Shown: positions 8,846 through 20,895, counted from the first letter of the stretch. The stretch: 64,000 nt of DNA from Stenotrophomonas chelatiphaga (GCF_001431535.1 NZ_LDJK01000050.1:1-64000); one strand, 5' to 3'. Numbers and translations are program-made. Notes: generated by a model not told the origin, from the sequence alone.

Positions 8846-9525
8846 CAGCCGCGTTCGCCAGCGCGGGTGAACGGCACGGTTTCCGGCGCGACGGCACCGC
8901 CGGAGATGATGAAGCTCATCGCCTGGTCCACGGTCCAGTCGGTGGGCGTCAGCAGCTCCACCGGCACGATTTCCAGGTAGCCGGAGGTCGGGTTGGGCGT
9001 GGTCGGCACGTACACCGCTGCCAGTTCGCGGCCGGTGCCCTGTTCGCGTATGACCCGCGTCACCAGGCCCACCGCCTTCATGTCCCGGTGCGGGAAGTCG
9101 ATCAGCACCACGCGCTGGGTGGTGCCCGGCTCGGTCTGCAGCATGTCCAGCAGCTTCTTGGCGCTGTCATAGATGATGCTGGCCAGCGGTATCCGCTTGA
9201 TCACCGCCCCGACCCAGCGCAGCAGCCGCTGGCCGACCACGCGCCGGCTCAGCACCCCCACCGCCAGGATCACCAGCAGGGTGGCCAGCAGCGCCACCAC
9301 GTTCTGGATCCACTCGGCGTGGACCCAGCCCAGATAGTGCGGGAACCAGGTGGCGATGCGTTCGGACATCGGCACCACCAGCGGGCTGGAGATGCCGGAC
9401 AGCAGCACGAAGACGAACTTCACCACGACCCAGGTCAGCCAGATCGGCAGCAGGGTCAGCAGGCCGGTCAGGAACAGCCGCTGCAGGGAAGGGCGGGGGG
9501 TGAGGGTGGGGCCTTGGAGTGACAT
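8845..9525 (-). CDS. DUF502 family membrane protein
   Basis: A 226-residue protein with two hydrophobic segments in the first about 90 residues (LFLTGLLTLLPIWLTWVVVK and NVVALLATLLVILAVGV), then a soluble domain with the family's RIPLASIIYDSAKKLLD and VYVPTTPNPTSGYLEIVP stretches. The function of DUF502 proteins is unknown, although the family is very widely conserved in bacteria. Its stop overlaps the yhhQ start by one base. Confidence 0.9.
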   Translation of the reverse strand: MSLQGPTLTPRPSLQRLFLTGLLTLLPIWLTWVVVKFVFVLLSGISSPLVVPMSERIATWFPHYLGWVHAEWIQNVVALLATLLVILAVGVLSRRVVGQRLLRWVGAVIKRIPLASIIYDSAKKLLDMLQTEPGTTQRVVLIDFPHRDMKAVGLVTRVIREQGTGRELAAVYVPTTPNPTSGYLEIVPVELLTPTDWTVDQAMSFIISGGAVAPETVPFTRAGERG

Positions 9526-9588
9526 CGGTGCATTGTAGCGGTCGCGTGGGGCCGGTCAGGCTCTCCGGGTCACAGGACGTGGCAGTGA

Positions 9589-10059
9589 TCAACCGGCCAT
9601 GGCGCCGCCGCGCGCCTGCGGCTTGAGCCGGATGTAGACCTGCTTGCGTACACGGGCCACGACCTCACCCGAGGCGTCCAGCACGTCGTTGCTGTACCAG
9701 CGCAGTTGCTTGCTGCCATCGGCAGCGGACGCGCGGATTTCCGCGAGCATTGCGTCATCGACCCGGAACGCCGCGCGTACCGTCCCGCGGCCGGGTTTCA
9801 GGAATTCGATTTCGCCAGCGCGATCCCACACGTAGTAGTCGCGGCCCAGGTTGTGCATCAGCCCCAGCATCCAGAACGGGTCGGTCATCGCGAACAGGCT
9901 GCCGCCGAAATGGGTACCGACATAGTTGCGGTTCCACGGGCGCATGCGCAGTTCAACGTCGATGTCACGGTAATCCGGCGATATCCCGGTTACGTGGATG
10001 CCGGCGAACAGGAAGGGCGGCCACAGGTTGATGCCGTGGCGGAACAGGCTGGCTTTCAT
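9589..10059 (-). CDS. DUF4442 / hotdog-fold thioesterase-like protein
   Basis: A 156-residue single-domain protein. The segment NRNYVGTHFGGSLFAMTDPF matches the helix and loop around the active site of hotdog-fold thioesterases, and the C-terminal strand VRKQVYIRLKP fits the same fold. DUF4442 members are assumed to act on acyl-CoA or acyl-ACP, with the substrate unknown here. No partner gene is nearby. The start at 10059 gives the normal family length. Confidence 0.82.
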   Translation of the reverse strand: MKASLFRHGINLWPPFLFAGIHVTGISPDYRDIDVELRMRPWNRNYVGTHFGGSLFAMTDPFWMLGLMHNLGRDYYVWDRAGEIEFLKPGRGTVRAAFRVDDAMLAEIRASAADGSKQLRWYSNDVLDASGEVVARVRKQVYIRLKPQARGGAMAG

Positions 10060-10140
10060 GGTGGACCGGCGCCGGGAATGGAGGCGCCAGTGTAACCATG
10101 CGGATGCGTATGGAGAAGGCTTGCCGGCAGGGTCGATCTC

Positions 10141-10605
10141 TCACGGCGCCCCCTTCGGGATCGTCAGGGAAAAAGTACCGTTCTGCTGCGCAATGGCTTC
10201 GCCGGTGTCGGTGATCGCGTTCTGCACGAACAGGCCGCTGCCCTCCGCGTTGCCTGTGATGAAGGTCAGCTGATGGTAGGCGGTGCGATTGCCCCAGTCC
10301 GGCGACGGCAGTGAGACGTAACGGATCGTGCTGCTCTGGTCCCCGACGTTGCCCTGGGCGACGAAAACGCCGTAATGATCCTCGCCCTCCGAGGTGATCC
10401 GATAAACGCCGTTGGCGTAGTGCGTCAGGGTCGCGTTCGGGAAAGGCTTGGCGTCGTAGAGTTTCCGATAGTGGAGGTGATAGGTCGCCACCGGTGCGGC
10501 AGGTTGGACGGTGATCGGGGCCGGTGCGCCGGCAACGGCGACGTTCGGCAGAAAGGAGGTCACAGCGAGCGAGGTGAGGACGAACAAGGCGGGGATGAAA
10601 GCCAT
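10141..10605 (-). CDS. Small secreted hypothetical protein
   Basis: A 154-residue protein with a signal peptide (MAFIPALFVLTSLAVTSF, cleavage near AVAGA) and no recognised domain. The mature part is rich in aromatic and small residues with alternating beta-like stretches (YHLHYRKLYDAKPFPNATLT, GVYRITSEGEDHYGVFVAQG), suggesting a small beta-sandwich. It has no Cys and no lipobox. The ATG at 10605 starts the signal peptide; the longer frame adds an unconvincing 19 residues. Confidence 0.6.
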   Translation of the reverse strand: MAFIPALFVLTSLAVTSFLPNVAVAGAPAPITVQPAAPVATYHLHYRKLYDAKPFPNATLTHYANGVYRITSEGEDHYGVFVAQGNVGDQSSTIRYVSLPSPDWGNRTAYHQLTFITGNAEGSGLFVQNAITDTGEAIAQQNGTFSLTIPKGAP

Positions 10606-10752
10606 GGCGGCGCGCTCGAGGGATGGGTCATTCACACTGTTGGCTGCGATGACACAGGGCAAGTGGCAGATCCGTCACGTTCGAGCGGATCTCGCCCAGT
10701 CCGATGAGCGGCTGACGCGGCGGTACGTACGGCGCCTCGGGGGGTGCCCGGC

Positions 10753-12372
10753 TCAGCCCGCTTCCAGGACGTAGCCGTCGCCGCCGTTCGCTTTGGCCTG
10801 GCGCAGTGCCGCCTCGGCTCCGGAGAGAAATGCATCAGCCGGCACTTTCGGCCCTGGCACCCGGCAGTACACCCCGATGCTGACGGTGGTGCGGGCGGTT
10901 CCGGCGGCGTCCACCCACGGCAGCCGACGCACATCGGCGATCAGGTCTTCTACCACCTGGCGCGCGCCGCCGGGCGGCGTATCGGGCAGGAGCATCGCAA
11001 ACCCGACGTGGCCAAGGCGGGCGGCGGTATCGCGCGGTCGTCGGGCATGGGCGGCAATCAGCCGGGCGACTGCCATCGGCAGGGGGGCGCCTGGCTGCGA
11101 ACCGGGTCGGTCTTCGTGGCCGCTGCCGTGATCCAGCTCCACCCGCACCAGCGACAACGGGCGGCAGTCGCGGTCCGCGACGCAGGTCTCCTGCTGCAGC
11201 GCAAGCTCGAAGCGCGGCCGGTTGGCCAGCCCGGTGACGGTGTCCACGTCGGCCCCGCGTCGCCCACTGGCGATCCGCCACACGGCCCAGAGGGCGGTGG
11301 CGATCAGCGCTGTCACCAGCGTGGCGCAGGGCGCCCACCACAGGTTGGCCCCGCGCAGCAGGGACCAGGAGAGCAACAGCGGGAGGGGCAGTCCCACACC
11401 GATGGCCAGCATCGTGGCCGCCCGCCCACCGCACAGCCCGGAAACGCACAGCATCACCAGCAGCACGCCCAGCGCGTGCTGCGCTATCGGCGCCATCACC
11501 CGCAGCGTGCGCGACTGCAGCAGCATCGAGGCCACGTTGGCGTGGTATTCGGTGCTGCTCATGGGGGCGTCGCGGCGGGTCGGTGTCAGCAGTGGCGGGG
11601 CGAGACCTGGCGCGGTGGGACCCACCACCACGCGTTGGCCGTGCAACCGCGCAGGCGCGACCCGGCCTTCCAGGACGTCCACATAGGCGACCTGTGGCAC
11701 GCTGCCCGGCGGGCCCGCGTAGCGGAGGCGGAGGTAGCCGTCGCGCACCCATTGTCCAGGCGCTGGGTGATCTTCGGCGGTGGGCAGTCCCTGGACCCGC
11801 GCGGACGGGTCGGCCAGTGCCAGCCCCAGCGCCGGCCAGTGCGCTGATCCGGTTCCGGCATGCAGGAACATGCCGCGCGCCACGCCGTCGGCATCCAGCT
11901 GTATTTCCGCGTGGCCCAGTGCTGCCGCACTGGCCGTGACCCGCGCGATGGGGAGCCGTTCTTCGGCCAGCCGATCGGCCCGGGCCGGCACCGCCAGCAC
12001 CGGCAGTACCACCTGGCCATTGCGCGCGATGGCGGCCGCCAGCTGCGCATCGGCACCCGGGTGACGGTCCTGTCCGGAAAACGGAAGGTCCAGCAGCACT
12101 CGGCCGCTGCCGGCGTCGGTCAGTCGGTCCAGCAGGCGCGCATGCACGCTGCGGGGCCAGGGCCAAGGGCCGATCTGCCGCAGGCTGGCCTCGTCGATGG
12201 CAATGATGAGCAGGCTGGGGTCGGGCGGGTAGGTCCAGCGGCTCGTGTAACGGTCGAAAACCGCGTCGTCCAGTGGCCCCGGCCAGCGGCCATGGCTGGC
12301 GGCAGCGGCGACCAGCCCGGCCAGGACGGCCAGCAGCAGGCGGTAACGCCACGGCAGCGGCCGCCGCATCAA
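10753..12372 (-). CDS. CHASE2 sensor protein with degenerate GGDEF domain
   Basis: A 539-residue membrane protein. It has an N-terminal TM helix (about 10-28), a periplasmic CHASE2 sensor domain (about 35-285, with DPSLLIIAIDEASLRQIGPW and HANVASMLL), three TM helices (about 295-365), and a C-terminal GGDEF-type domain. The catalytic loop that should read GG(D/E)EF is GHVGF at 454-458. The domain also lacks a convincing RxxD inhibitory site, so diguanylate cyclase activity is probably lost. The start-proximal DTVTGLANRPRFELAL and the late TVSIGVYC and ALRQAKANGGDGYV confirm the fold. It may act as a c-di-GMP-independent sensor or partner protein. Confidence 0.88.
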   Translation of the reverse strand: MMRRPLPWRYRLLLAVLAGLVAAAASHGRWPGPLDDAVFDRYTSRWTYPPDPSLLIIAIDEASLRQIGPWPWPRSVHARLLDRLTDAGSGRVLLDLPFSGQDRHPGADAQLAAAIARNGQVVLPVLAVPARADRLAEERLPIARVTASAAALGHAEIQLDADGVARGMFLHAGTGSAHWPALGLALADPSARVQGLPTAEDHPAPGQWVRDGYLRLRYAGPPGSVPQVAYVDVLEGRVAPARLHGQRVVVGPTAPGLAPPLLTPTRRDAPMSSTEYHANVASMLLQSRTLRVMAPIAQHALGVLLVMLCVSGLCGGRAATMLAIGVGLPLPLLLSWSLLRGANLWWAPCATLVTALIATALWAVWRIASGRRGADVDTVTGLANRPRFELALQQETCVADRDCRPLSLVRVELDHGSGHEDRPGSQPGAPLPMAVARLIAAHARRPRDTAARLGHVGFAMLLPDTPPGGARQVVEDLIADVRRLPWVDAAGTARTTVSIGVYCRVPGPKVPADAFLSGAEAALRQAKANGGDGYVLEAG

Positions 12373-12559
12373 CGCCGGCCCCGACCGCGGTGGGGTGCAC
12401 CTTCACACATCACGCGATCCTCCCCCCGGAAAGATCGGCGGAGCGATCCCCTCGGCCCGTTGGCCGGGTGTCATTCCCCCGAATGAACCGTGGCGTCCGA
12501 CGACGCCACCGGCTCAGTATCGCGTGCCCTCCGAGGGCTTGTTCTGAACGGATTTACAT

Positions 12560-13411
12560 TCAGAAAAGCAGCGACGCCATATTCCGGCGGTACTGGCTCA
12601 CCAGTGCGGGGTCACCGATCACGTTGAAGGCATCGATCAGCACCTTGCGGGGAAGTCCGTCATTGAAGCTGCGATCCACGCGCAGCATTTCCAGGAACTG
12701 TTGCAGTGCCGCCTCGTCTTCGCCGGCCAGCAGCAACTGCACGCCGCGCAGGTGGCGGGCCGCCAGGTCGCCTGCATCGGCCGCGATGCGCGCGTCCAGT
12801 GCCTCCGGCGCCGGTGCATCCTTCAGCGCCGAAGCAAATGCCAGCCGCGCGCGGGCACGCACGGCGCGGTCATCGGTGGCCAGGTTGGCCGGCAGGCCGT
12901 CGATCAAGGCACCGGCTTCGTCCACCCCGCCGATCTGCAGCAGCGCCACCGCCAGGTCCAAGCGCAGCTCGTCCTTGCCCGGTTCGGCGGCGATCTGCGC
13001 ACGCAGCACGTCGACCTGCGCCTGTGCATCCAGCGGCTCGGGCTCGGCCTCGGCCACCGGTTCGGCCGGGGCGATGCCGTGCTGGGCCAGGAACTCCCGC
13101 AACTGGCCTTCGGTCACCGCGCCCGGGAAGCCGTCCACCAGCTGGCCACCCTTGACCAGGAACACCGTCGGTACCGAGCGGATCTGGAAGGCCGCCGCGA
13201 TCTGCTGCTCCTTGTCCACGTCCACCTTGGCCAGCTGGAAGGCGCCGTTGTACTCGCCGGCCAGCTTTTCCAGCAGCGGTCCCAGGGTCTTGCAGGGCTC
13301 GCACCACGTCGCCCAGAAATCGACCAGTACGGGGGTCTGCAGGGATTTCTGCAGCACCTCGGCTTCGAAGGTTTCGGTGACAGCGTCGAATACGTTCGGC
13401 AGTTCGCTCAT
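12560..13411 (-). CDS. cnoX: Chaperedoxin / thioredoxin with TPR-like tail
   Basis: A 283-residue two-domain protein. It has a thioredoxin domain (about 1-115) with active site WCEPC (C37, C40), then a helical tetratricopeptide-like region (about 120-283), as in CnoX/YbbN. CnoX proteins protect unfolding proteins under oxidative stress and hand them to GroEL or DnaK. Unlike the E. coli protein, whose SxxC site lacks the first Cys, this one keeps both Cys residues and should be redox-active. The start MSELPNVFDAVTETF was chosen over the longer frame, which reads through an unlikely Arg/Ser-rich stretch. Confidence 0.92.
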   Translation of the reverse strand: MSELPNVFDAVTETFEAEVLQKSLQTPVLVDFWATWCEPCKTLGPLLEKLAGEYNGAFQLAKVDVDKEQQIAAAFQIRSVPTVFLVKGGQLVDGFPGAVTEGQLREFLAQHGIAPAEPVAEAEPEPLDAQAQVDVLRAQIAAEPGKDELRLDLAVALLQIGGVDEAGALIDGLPANLATDDRAVRARARLAFASALKDAPAPEALDARIAADAGDLAARHLRGVQLLLAGEDEAALQQFLEMLRVDRSFNDGLPRKVLIDAFNVIGDPALVSQYRRNMASLLF

Positions 13412-13527
13412 GGAAACTCTGGATCTACGGCGGGAGACCGATTCTATGGTGGCGGACGCTTGCGGCTTCAACCCGCTGCCGGTGTGATGTTCCACAATAG
13501 GGCCTGCCAACGATCGAGTGCGTCACC

Positions 13528-14142
13528 ATGCCGACCCTGCTTCCACGCCCTGTCGAGAACCTGCTCGGTCCCGCCGCGGCGGCGGTGTTCGTGCTGTCCG
13601 TGGCCGGTTTCGGCGTGGCGCTTGACGGCTTCGAGCAGGGGCGCCACCCCGTGGCGTTGCTGGGGGCCGGCGGCATTGCCCATGCACTCGGCTTCAACGT
13701 GCTGGGCTGGGTGCTGCCGGGCCTGCTGGCCACGGCGATGGCGCTGTGCCTGCTGGCGCGCCTGCCCGCCGGCAGCAGCTGGCTGCTGCGGGTGGCCGGC
13801 CAGTTGCTGGTGCTGGCAGGGTTGGCCTTCGCCGGCATGGGGCTGTTCCCGCTGGATGTGCAGGACCTGGACGGCCCGGCCAGCCAGGCGCATGCCAGCG
13901 CATGGATGGTGTGGGCGCTGGCGTTCATCGCCGGCACGCTGATGCTGGGCATCGGCAGCTGGCGCAGATCGCCGCCGTTGGCGCGGCTGGCGCTGGGCTG
14001 CGGGCTGGTCGCGGCGGTCACCGCGTTTGCCCTGCACGGGCTGCTGCCGGCACCGCTGGCGCAGCGGCTGACCTTTGCGGCGTGGGCATTGTGGCTGGCA
14101 GCGGGGCTGCCGTGGGTGGCGCCGGCCGAGCCCCGCCGCTGA
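13528..14142 (+). CDS. DUF998 family membrane protein
   Basis: A 204-residue integral membrane protein with about six hydrophobic helices and a short connecting loop DVQDLDGPASQAHASAWMVW. This fits the DUF998 family (PLD near the end of one helix, H in the following helix). The function is unknown. The start is a plain ATG without a strong Shine-Dalgarno. It is divergent from cnoX, with a 116-nt shared upstream region. Confidence 0.8.
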   Translation: MPTLLPRPVENLLGPAAAAVFVLSVAGFGVALDGFEQGRHPVALLGAGGIAHALGFNVLGWVLPGLLATAMALCLLARLPAGSSWLLRVAGQLLVLAGLAFAGMGLFPLDVQDLDGPASQAHASAWMVWALAFIAGTLMLGIGSWRRSPPLARLALGCGLVAAVTAFALHGLLPAPLAQRLTFAAWALWLAAGLPWVAPAEPRR

Positions 14143-16881
<2,739 letters not shown>

Positions 16882-17049
16882 TCCCGGCCGGCCGGTCGGT
16901 CGCGCCAGCGGCGCTGGGTCAGCCAGCGCCGGGTGGGAGGCGACCGTGGGTCGCCAGCGCCTTCCCGGGACCTCGATGATCAACCGTCATTCACGCCTCA
17001 TCGGGCAGGCTGTATTGCCGCAGCCGCCCGGCTACTACAGACTGTGTCC

Positions 17050-17700
17050 ATGACCCGAATCCTGCTTGCCCTTCTCTTCGCCGTCGGCCTGGCCGGTTGC
17101 GGCTTCCACATGCGCAACAAGCTGATGCTGCCGGCCGATACGGCAGCGGTGAAAGTGGTCTCCACCGCGCCTTACAGCGAGCTGGCCAAGCTGCTGCGCC
17201 GCAGCCTGCTGGCGTCCGGGGCGACCCTGGCCGACGACGACTCGACCGCGCCGGCCGCGCAGCTGCAGGTGCTGTCCGAGCGCTGGGGTGACCTGCCGAT
17301 CGCCATCGACGCACAGGGCCGTGCGCAGGAATACAGCCTGCGTTACGCGGTTATCTTCATCTTCCGCCGCGAAGATGGCAGCGAACTGGTGCCGCAGCAG
17401 GTGATCGAGCTGTCGCGCGATTACGTGTCCCCGCCGACCGATGCCACCGGTACCACCACCGAGCGCGAGATCCTGGCCGATGAGCTGCGCCGCGACATGT
17501 CGGCCTCGATCATCCGCCGCATCGACAGCGTGGTGCGCAATGAACTGCGCGAAGGCCGCAGCATTTCCGCTCCGGTCGAAGCGGTCGATGGCCAGGTGAT
17601 TCCGGCGGGTCCGGCGCCGGCCGGCGTGCCAGCCATCCAGACCACCCTCCCGACCGCCAAGCCCGTCCCCGAACCGGCCAGTCCGCCGGTCCAGGACTGA
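17050..17700 (+). CDS. lptE: LPS-assembly lipoprotein LptE
   Basis: A 216-residue outer-membrane lipoprotein. The signal peptide [17 protein letters not shown] has a lipobox with Cys17, followed by [11 protein letters not shown] as in LptE. LptE plugs the LptD barrel and guides LPS to the cell surface. The C-terminal about 40 residues form a Pro/Ala-rich tail, a common extension in xanthomonads. The start is placed at the signal peptide. It is followed 12 nt later by holA, as in many gammaproteobacteria. Confidence 0.95.
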   Translation: MTRILLALLFAVGLAGCGFHMRNKLMLPADTAAVKVVSTAPYSELAKLLRRSLLASGATLADDDSTAPAAQLQVLSERWGDLPIAIDAQGRAQEYSLRYAVIFIFRREDGSELVPQQVIELSRDYVSPPTDATGTTTEREILADELRRDMSASIIRRIDSVVRNELREGRSISAPVEAVDGQVIPAGPAPAGVPAIQTTLPTAKPVPEPASPPVQD

Positions 17701-17712
17701 GCCGGCACCCGG

Positions 17713-18753
17713 ATGGAACTGCGCCCGGAGCAGTTGGCCAGCACCCCTGGCGGCCAGCCGCTGGCCCCTGTCTATCTGATCGCCGGGCCTGAAACCCTGC
17801 GCGTGCTGGAAGCGGCCGATGCGGTGCGGGCGAAAGCGCGCGCCGAGGGCATCAGCGAACGCGAAGTATTCGATGCCGATGGGCGCGATTTCGACTGGGG
17901 ACGCCTGCAGGCAGGGTTCAACGCACCCAGCCTGTTCAGTGCGCGCCGCCTGATCGAAGTGCGACTGCCGAACGGCAAGCCGGGCAAGGAAGGCGCGGAG
18001 GTCATCAGTGACTTCTGCGCCTCGCCGCCACCGGATGTGGTGCTGCTGATCACCGCCAACGAGTGGAGCAAGTCGCACCAGGGCAAGTGGGCCGATGCGG
18101 TTGGCCGTGCCGGGGTGACGTCGGTGGCATGGGCGATCAAACCGCACGAGCTGCCTGAGTGGATCGAACGCCGCCTGCGCGGCAAAGGCCTGCGTGCCGA
18201 TCCACACGCGGTGCAGCGGCTGGCCGAGCGGGTGGAAGGCAACCTGCTGGCGGCCGCCCAGGAAATCGACAAACTGGCCCTGCTGGTTGAATCCGGCCAG
18301 GTGCTGGACGTGGAAAAAATGGACGCGCTGGTGGCCGATGCGGCCCGCTATGACGTGTTCCGGCTGGTGGAGTCGACCTTCTCCGGCCAGCCCGCTGCGG
18401 TGTTGCGGATGGTCGCCGGGCTGCGCGCCGAAGGCGAAGCGGTGGCGGCCCTGATGCCGATCGTCATCCGCGAACTGCTGGCCGGCGCCGCGCTGGCCCA
18501 GGTGCAGGCGCGGGGCGGCAACCTGGCCGCGGAAATGAAATCACGCGGCATCTGGGAGTCCCGCCAGGCGCCGTACAAGCGCGCGCTGCAGCGGCACCCG
18601 GAAGCCAAACGCTGGGAGCGCTTCGTTGCCGAAGCCGGGCTGGTGGATCGCATTGCCAAGGGGCGCGCCGATGGCGATCCGTGGCTGGCGCTGGAGCGCC
18701 TGCTGGTGGCGGTGTCCGAAGCACGCGCGGTACGCCTGCTGGCGCGTGCCTGA
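17713..18753 (+). CDS. holA: DNA polymerase III subunit delta
   Basis: A 346-residue clamp-loader subunit of usual length. The N-terminal region MELRPEQLASTPGG...YLIAGPETLRVLEAADAV and the central RPHELPEWIERRLRGKGL / LAERVEGNLLAAAQEIDKL stretches match the delta family. It opens the beta sliding clamp as part of the gamma complex. It lies between lptE (12 nt) and nadD (9 nt) in one operon. Confidence 0.96.
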   Translation: MELRPEQLASTPGGQPLAPVYLIAGPETLRVLEAADAVRAKARAEGISEREVFDADGRDFDWGRLQAGFNAPSLFSARRLIEVRLPNGKPGKEGAEVISDFCASPPPDVVLLITANEWSKSHQGKWADAVGRAGVTSVAWAIKPHELPEWIERRLRGKGLRADPHAVQRLAERVEGNLLAAAQEIDKLALLVESGQVLDVEKMDALVADAARYDVFRLVESTFSGQPAAVLRMVAGLRAEGEAVAALMPIVIRELLAGAALAQVQARGGNLAAEMKSRGIWESRQAPYKRALQRHPEAKRWERFVAEAGLVDRIAKGRADGDPWLALERLLVAVSEARAVRLLARA

Positions 18754-18762
18754 GCGCTGGCC

Positions 18763-19419
18763 ATGGGCCTTCGCGTCTATTACGGCGGTACGTTCGATCC
18801 GGTGCACAGCGGGCACCTTGCCATTGCCCGCGCGGCACGTGATGTGCTCGCCGCGCCGGTACACCTGATGCCGGCCGCTGACCCCCCGCATCGTCCCGCG
18901 CCCGGCGCCAGTGCCGAACAGCGCTGCCAGATGCTGCGCTTGGCGCTGGCTGATGAGACCGGATTGCAGCTGGACCGCCTCGAACTGGAGCGCGCCGCCC
19001 GCCAGTCCGGGCGGCCGTCCTACACCGTGGATACCCTGACCGAACTGCGCCAGGCGTTCGGCCCGGATACGCCGCTGGCGTGGCTGGTGGGGGCAGACAG
19101 CCTGCTGTCGCTGGCCGCCTGGCATCGCTGGCAGGCGTTGTTCGGGCTGGCCCATTTCATCGTCGCCGAGCGCCCGGGCAGCAGCTTGCCCGAGGTGGTG
19201 GAGGGCAAGCTGGGCGAGGCCTTGCAGGGGCGCTGGACCGACCGGCCGCAGGATCTGCACGAGGTACCGGCAGGACGCGTGTTGCGGCTGCGCCAGCCGC
19301 TGCGCAGCGAGTCGGCCAGCGAGGTCCGCGCCCGCATCGCCGCCGGCGGGCCGTGGCAATCCCTGGTAGCCCCGGCGGTGGCTGACTACATCGCCGAACA
19401 TCGACTTTACGGGGTGTGA
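18763..19419 (+). CDS. nadD: Nicotinate-nucleotide adenylyltransferase
   Basis: A 218-residue nucleotidyltransferase of NAD biosynthesis that makes nicotinic acid adenine dinucleotide. The nucleotide-binding GGTFDPVHSGHL motif is at residues 8-19, and the C-terminal SASEVRARI replaces the ISSTxIR-type motif. The start codon follows holA by 9 nt. It is the last gene of the leuS-lptE-holA-nadD cluster. Confidence 0.97.
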   Translation: MGLRVYYGGTFDPVHSGHLAIARAARDVLAAPVHLMPAADPPHRPAPGASAEQRCQMLRLALADETGLQLDRLELERAARQSGRPSYTVDTLTELRQAFGPDTPLAWLVGADSLLSLAAWHRWQALFGLAHFIVAERPGSSLPEVVEGKLGEALQGRWTDRPQDLHEVPAGRVLRLRQPLRSESASEVRARIAAGGPWQSLVAPAVADYIAEHRLYGV

Positions 19420-19438
19420 TCCCGCGATCCGGCGGCTG

Positions 19439-19708
19439 TCATCCGCCCGTTGTGGTGCACGTCACCCACGCGGGAACCTCGCCGCTTGAGGTGGCGCGGG
19501 TATGCTCATACAGGGCGCGCAGGACGGCCTGTTTGTGATCGGGTTCCTTCACTGCCAAGGGTAGGTGGAAGCTTCCGCGCGTATCGCACCGCCAGGTGAG
19601 GCAGCCAGGGCAGGGATCCCCTCCAGGCGCAGCCGGCGCCTGGACCGGTGCCGCAGCGCTGCCAAGCGCGATTCCCGAAGCGACGACGAAGGTGGCAAGC
19701 AGGCTCAT
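19439..19708 (-). CDS. Small secreted hypothetical protein (89 aa)
   Basis: A short frame with a plausible signal peptide (MSLLATFVVASGIALGSAAA) and a mature part of about 65 residues with four Cys (CPGCLTWRC and a late VTC), suggesting disulfides or metal binding. GGAG lies about 8 nt before the ATG. No family is recognised. It is convergent with nadD, 19 nt from its stop. Confidence 0.5.
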   Translation of the reverse strand: MSLLATFVVASGIALGSAAAPVQAPAAPGGDPCPGCLTWRCDTRGSFHLPLAVKEPDHKQAVLRALYEHTRATSSGEVPAWVTCTTTGG

Positions 19709-19872
19709 GGTGATGCTCCAGTCATGGAAAGGGTGCGCGCAACGAGCGCGACGCCATCATCGGCTCGGCCACCGGCGGGCCGTCATCAGGGATCGGGGGA
19801 GCTGCAGGTAGGGCCAGCGGCCCGTCCGCATGGGGGCTGAACCCGGTGAATGCCTCCGGCGCCGGTCCCACG

Positions 19873-19878
19873 TATAAT
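19873..19878 (+). promoter_or_regulatory. Candidate -10 box upstream of rsfS
   Basis: A perfect TATAAT hexamer 30 nt before the TTG start of rsfS. No convincing -35 hexamer is seen at the usual distance, so this is a partial promoter call. Confidence 0.4.
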
Positions 19879-19907
19879 CCCCCCTACGTTTATCGAGTCG
19901 ACCCGCT

Positions 19908-20333
19908 TTGAGCAACCAGCCCCAACCCCAGACCATCAAGGTCGAACTGCCCAACCCGCCGCCCTCCGTGGAGCAGCTGCTGGCCTGTGTGACCGACGCC
20001 ACCGAAGAGCTGAAGGCCAAGGACGTGGTCACCATCGACGTACGTGGCAAGTCCAGCGTCGCCGATTACTTCGTGATCGCCTCGGGCACTTCGTCGCGTC
20101 ACGTGAAGTCCATCGCCGAGGAAGTGGTCCGCTTCGCCAAGAAGCTGGACATGATGCCGCTGGGCGTTGAAGGCGAGCGCGAAGCCGAGTGGGTGCTGGT
20201 CGACCTGGGCGATGTCGTGGTCCACGTCATGCTGCCGCGCGTGCGCGAACTGTATGCGCTGGAACGCCTGTGGACGGTCGGTGACCAGCGTCGCCAGCAC
20301 GAAGAAGAAGAAGGCCAGGACGACGAGGTCTGA
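19908..20333 (+). CDS. rsfS: Ribosomal silencing factor RsfS
   Basis: A 141-residue protein that binds ribosomal protein uL14 and blocks subunit joining in stationary phase. Family hallmarks are [37 protein letters not shown] and [20 protein letters not shown]. The reading frame begins with TTG at 19908; the family-conserved region starts about 25 residues later, so a slightly different start cannot be excluded. It is followed by rlmH after 69 nt, the usual pairing. Confidence 0.95.
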   Translation: MSNQPQPQTIKVELPNPPPSVEQLLACVTDATEELKAKDVVTIDVRGKSSVADYFVIASGTSSRHVKSIAEEVVRFAKKLDMMPLGVEGEREAEWVLVDLGDVVVHVMLPRVRELYALERLWTVGDQRRQHEEEEGQDDEV

Positions 20334-20359
20334 TCGACCTGCTGCCTGTGCTGCACCCC

Positions 20360-20384
20360 CCGACGGCGCCGATGGCGCCGTCGG
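20360..20384 (+). other. Hairpin between rsfS and rlmH
   Basis: A perfect 11-bp stem (CCGACGGCGCC, arms 20360-20370 and 20374-20384) with a 3-nt loop in the 69-nt rsfS-rlmH gap. No T-run follows. It could attenuate, stabilise the upstream message, or be a small dispersed palindrome. Confidence 0.5.
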
Positions 20385-20402
20385 ACGTTATGAGGATGCC
20401 TG

Positions 20403-20873
20403 ATGAAAGCGCGACTGATCGCCACCGGTGAGCGCGCCCCCAGCTGGGTGGCGCAGGGCTTTGCCGAATACCAGAAGCGGTTGTCGCACTGGTTGCCGTT
20501 CGAACTGGTGGAGATCGAACCGGGCCTGCGTGGCAAGGGCCGCGATGCGCGCCGCGCGACCGATGACGAAGGCAAGCGGGTGATTGCCGCCCTGCCGAAG
20601 AATGCCTACGTGGTGGCGCTGGACGTTCCCGGGCGACAGCTGAGCTCGGAACAGTTGGCGCAGCGGCTGGAGCACTGGCGCGGGCAGGGCAGGGACCTGG
20701 CGTTCCTGATCGGCGGCCCGGAAGGACATTCGTCCGAAGTGTCCGCACTGGCTGATGAAAAATGGTCGATCGGCCCATTGACCCTGCCGCACATGCTGGT
20801 GCGCCTGGTCGTTGCCGAACAGCTGTATCGCGCCGCGGCGATGTTGGCCAACCACCCCTACCATCGCGCGTGA
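20403..20873 (+). CDS. rlmH: 23S rRNA pseudouridine-1915 N3-methyltransferase
   Basis: A 156-residue SPOUT methyltransferase that methylates pseudouridine 1915 in helix 69 of 23S rRNA. LIGGPEGHSSEV is the SAM-binding knot region, and the conserved C-terminus reads LYRAAAMLANHPYHRA. It is of full family length. GAGGATG precedes the ATG. It is followed at once by tRNA-Asn. Confidence 0.97.
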   Translation: MKARLIATGERAPSWVAQGFAEYQKRLSHWLPFELVEIEPGLRGKGRDARRATDDEGKRVIAALPKNAYVVALDVPGRQLSSEQLAQRLEHWRGQGRDLAFLIGGPEGHSSEVSALADEKWSIGPLTLPHMLVRLVVAEQLYRAAAMLANHPYHRA

Positions 20874-20895
20874 AGAGTCGTTATACTGGTCGTCT

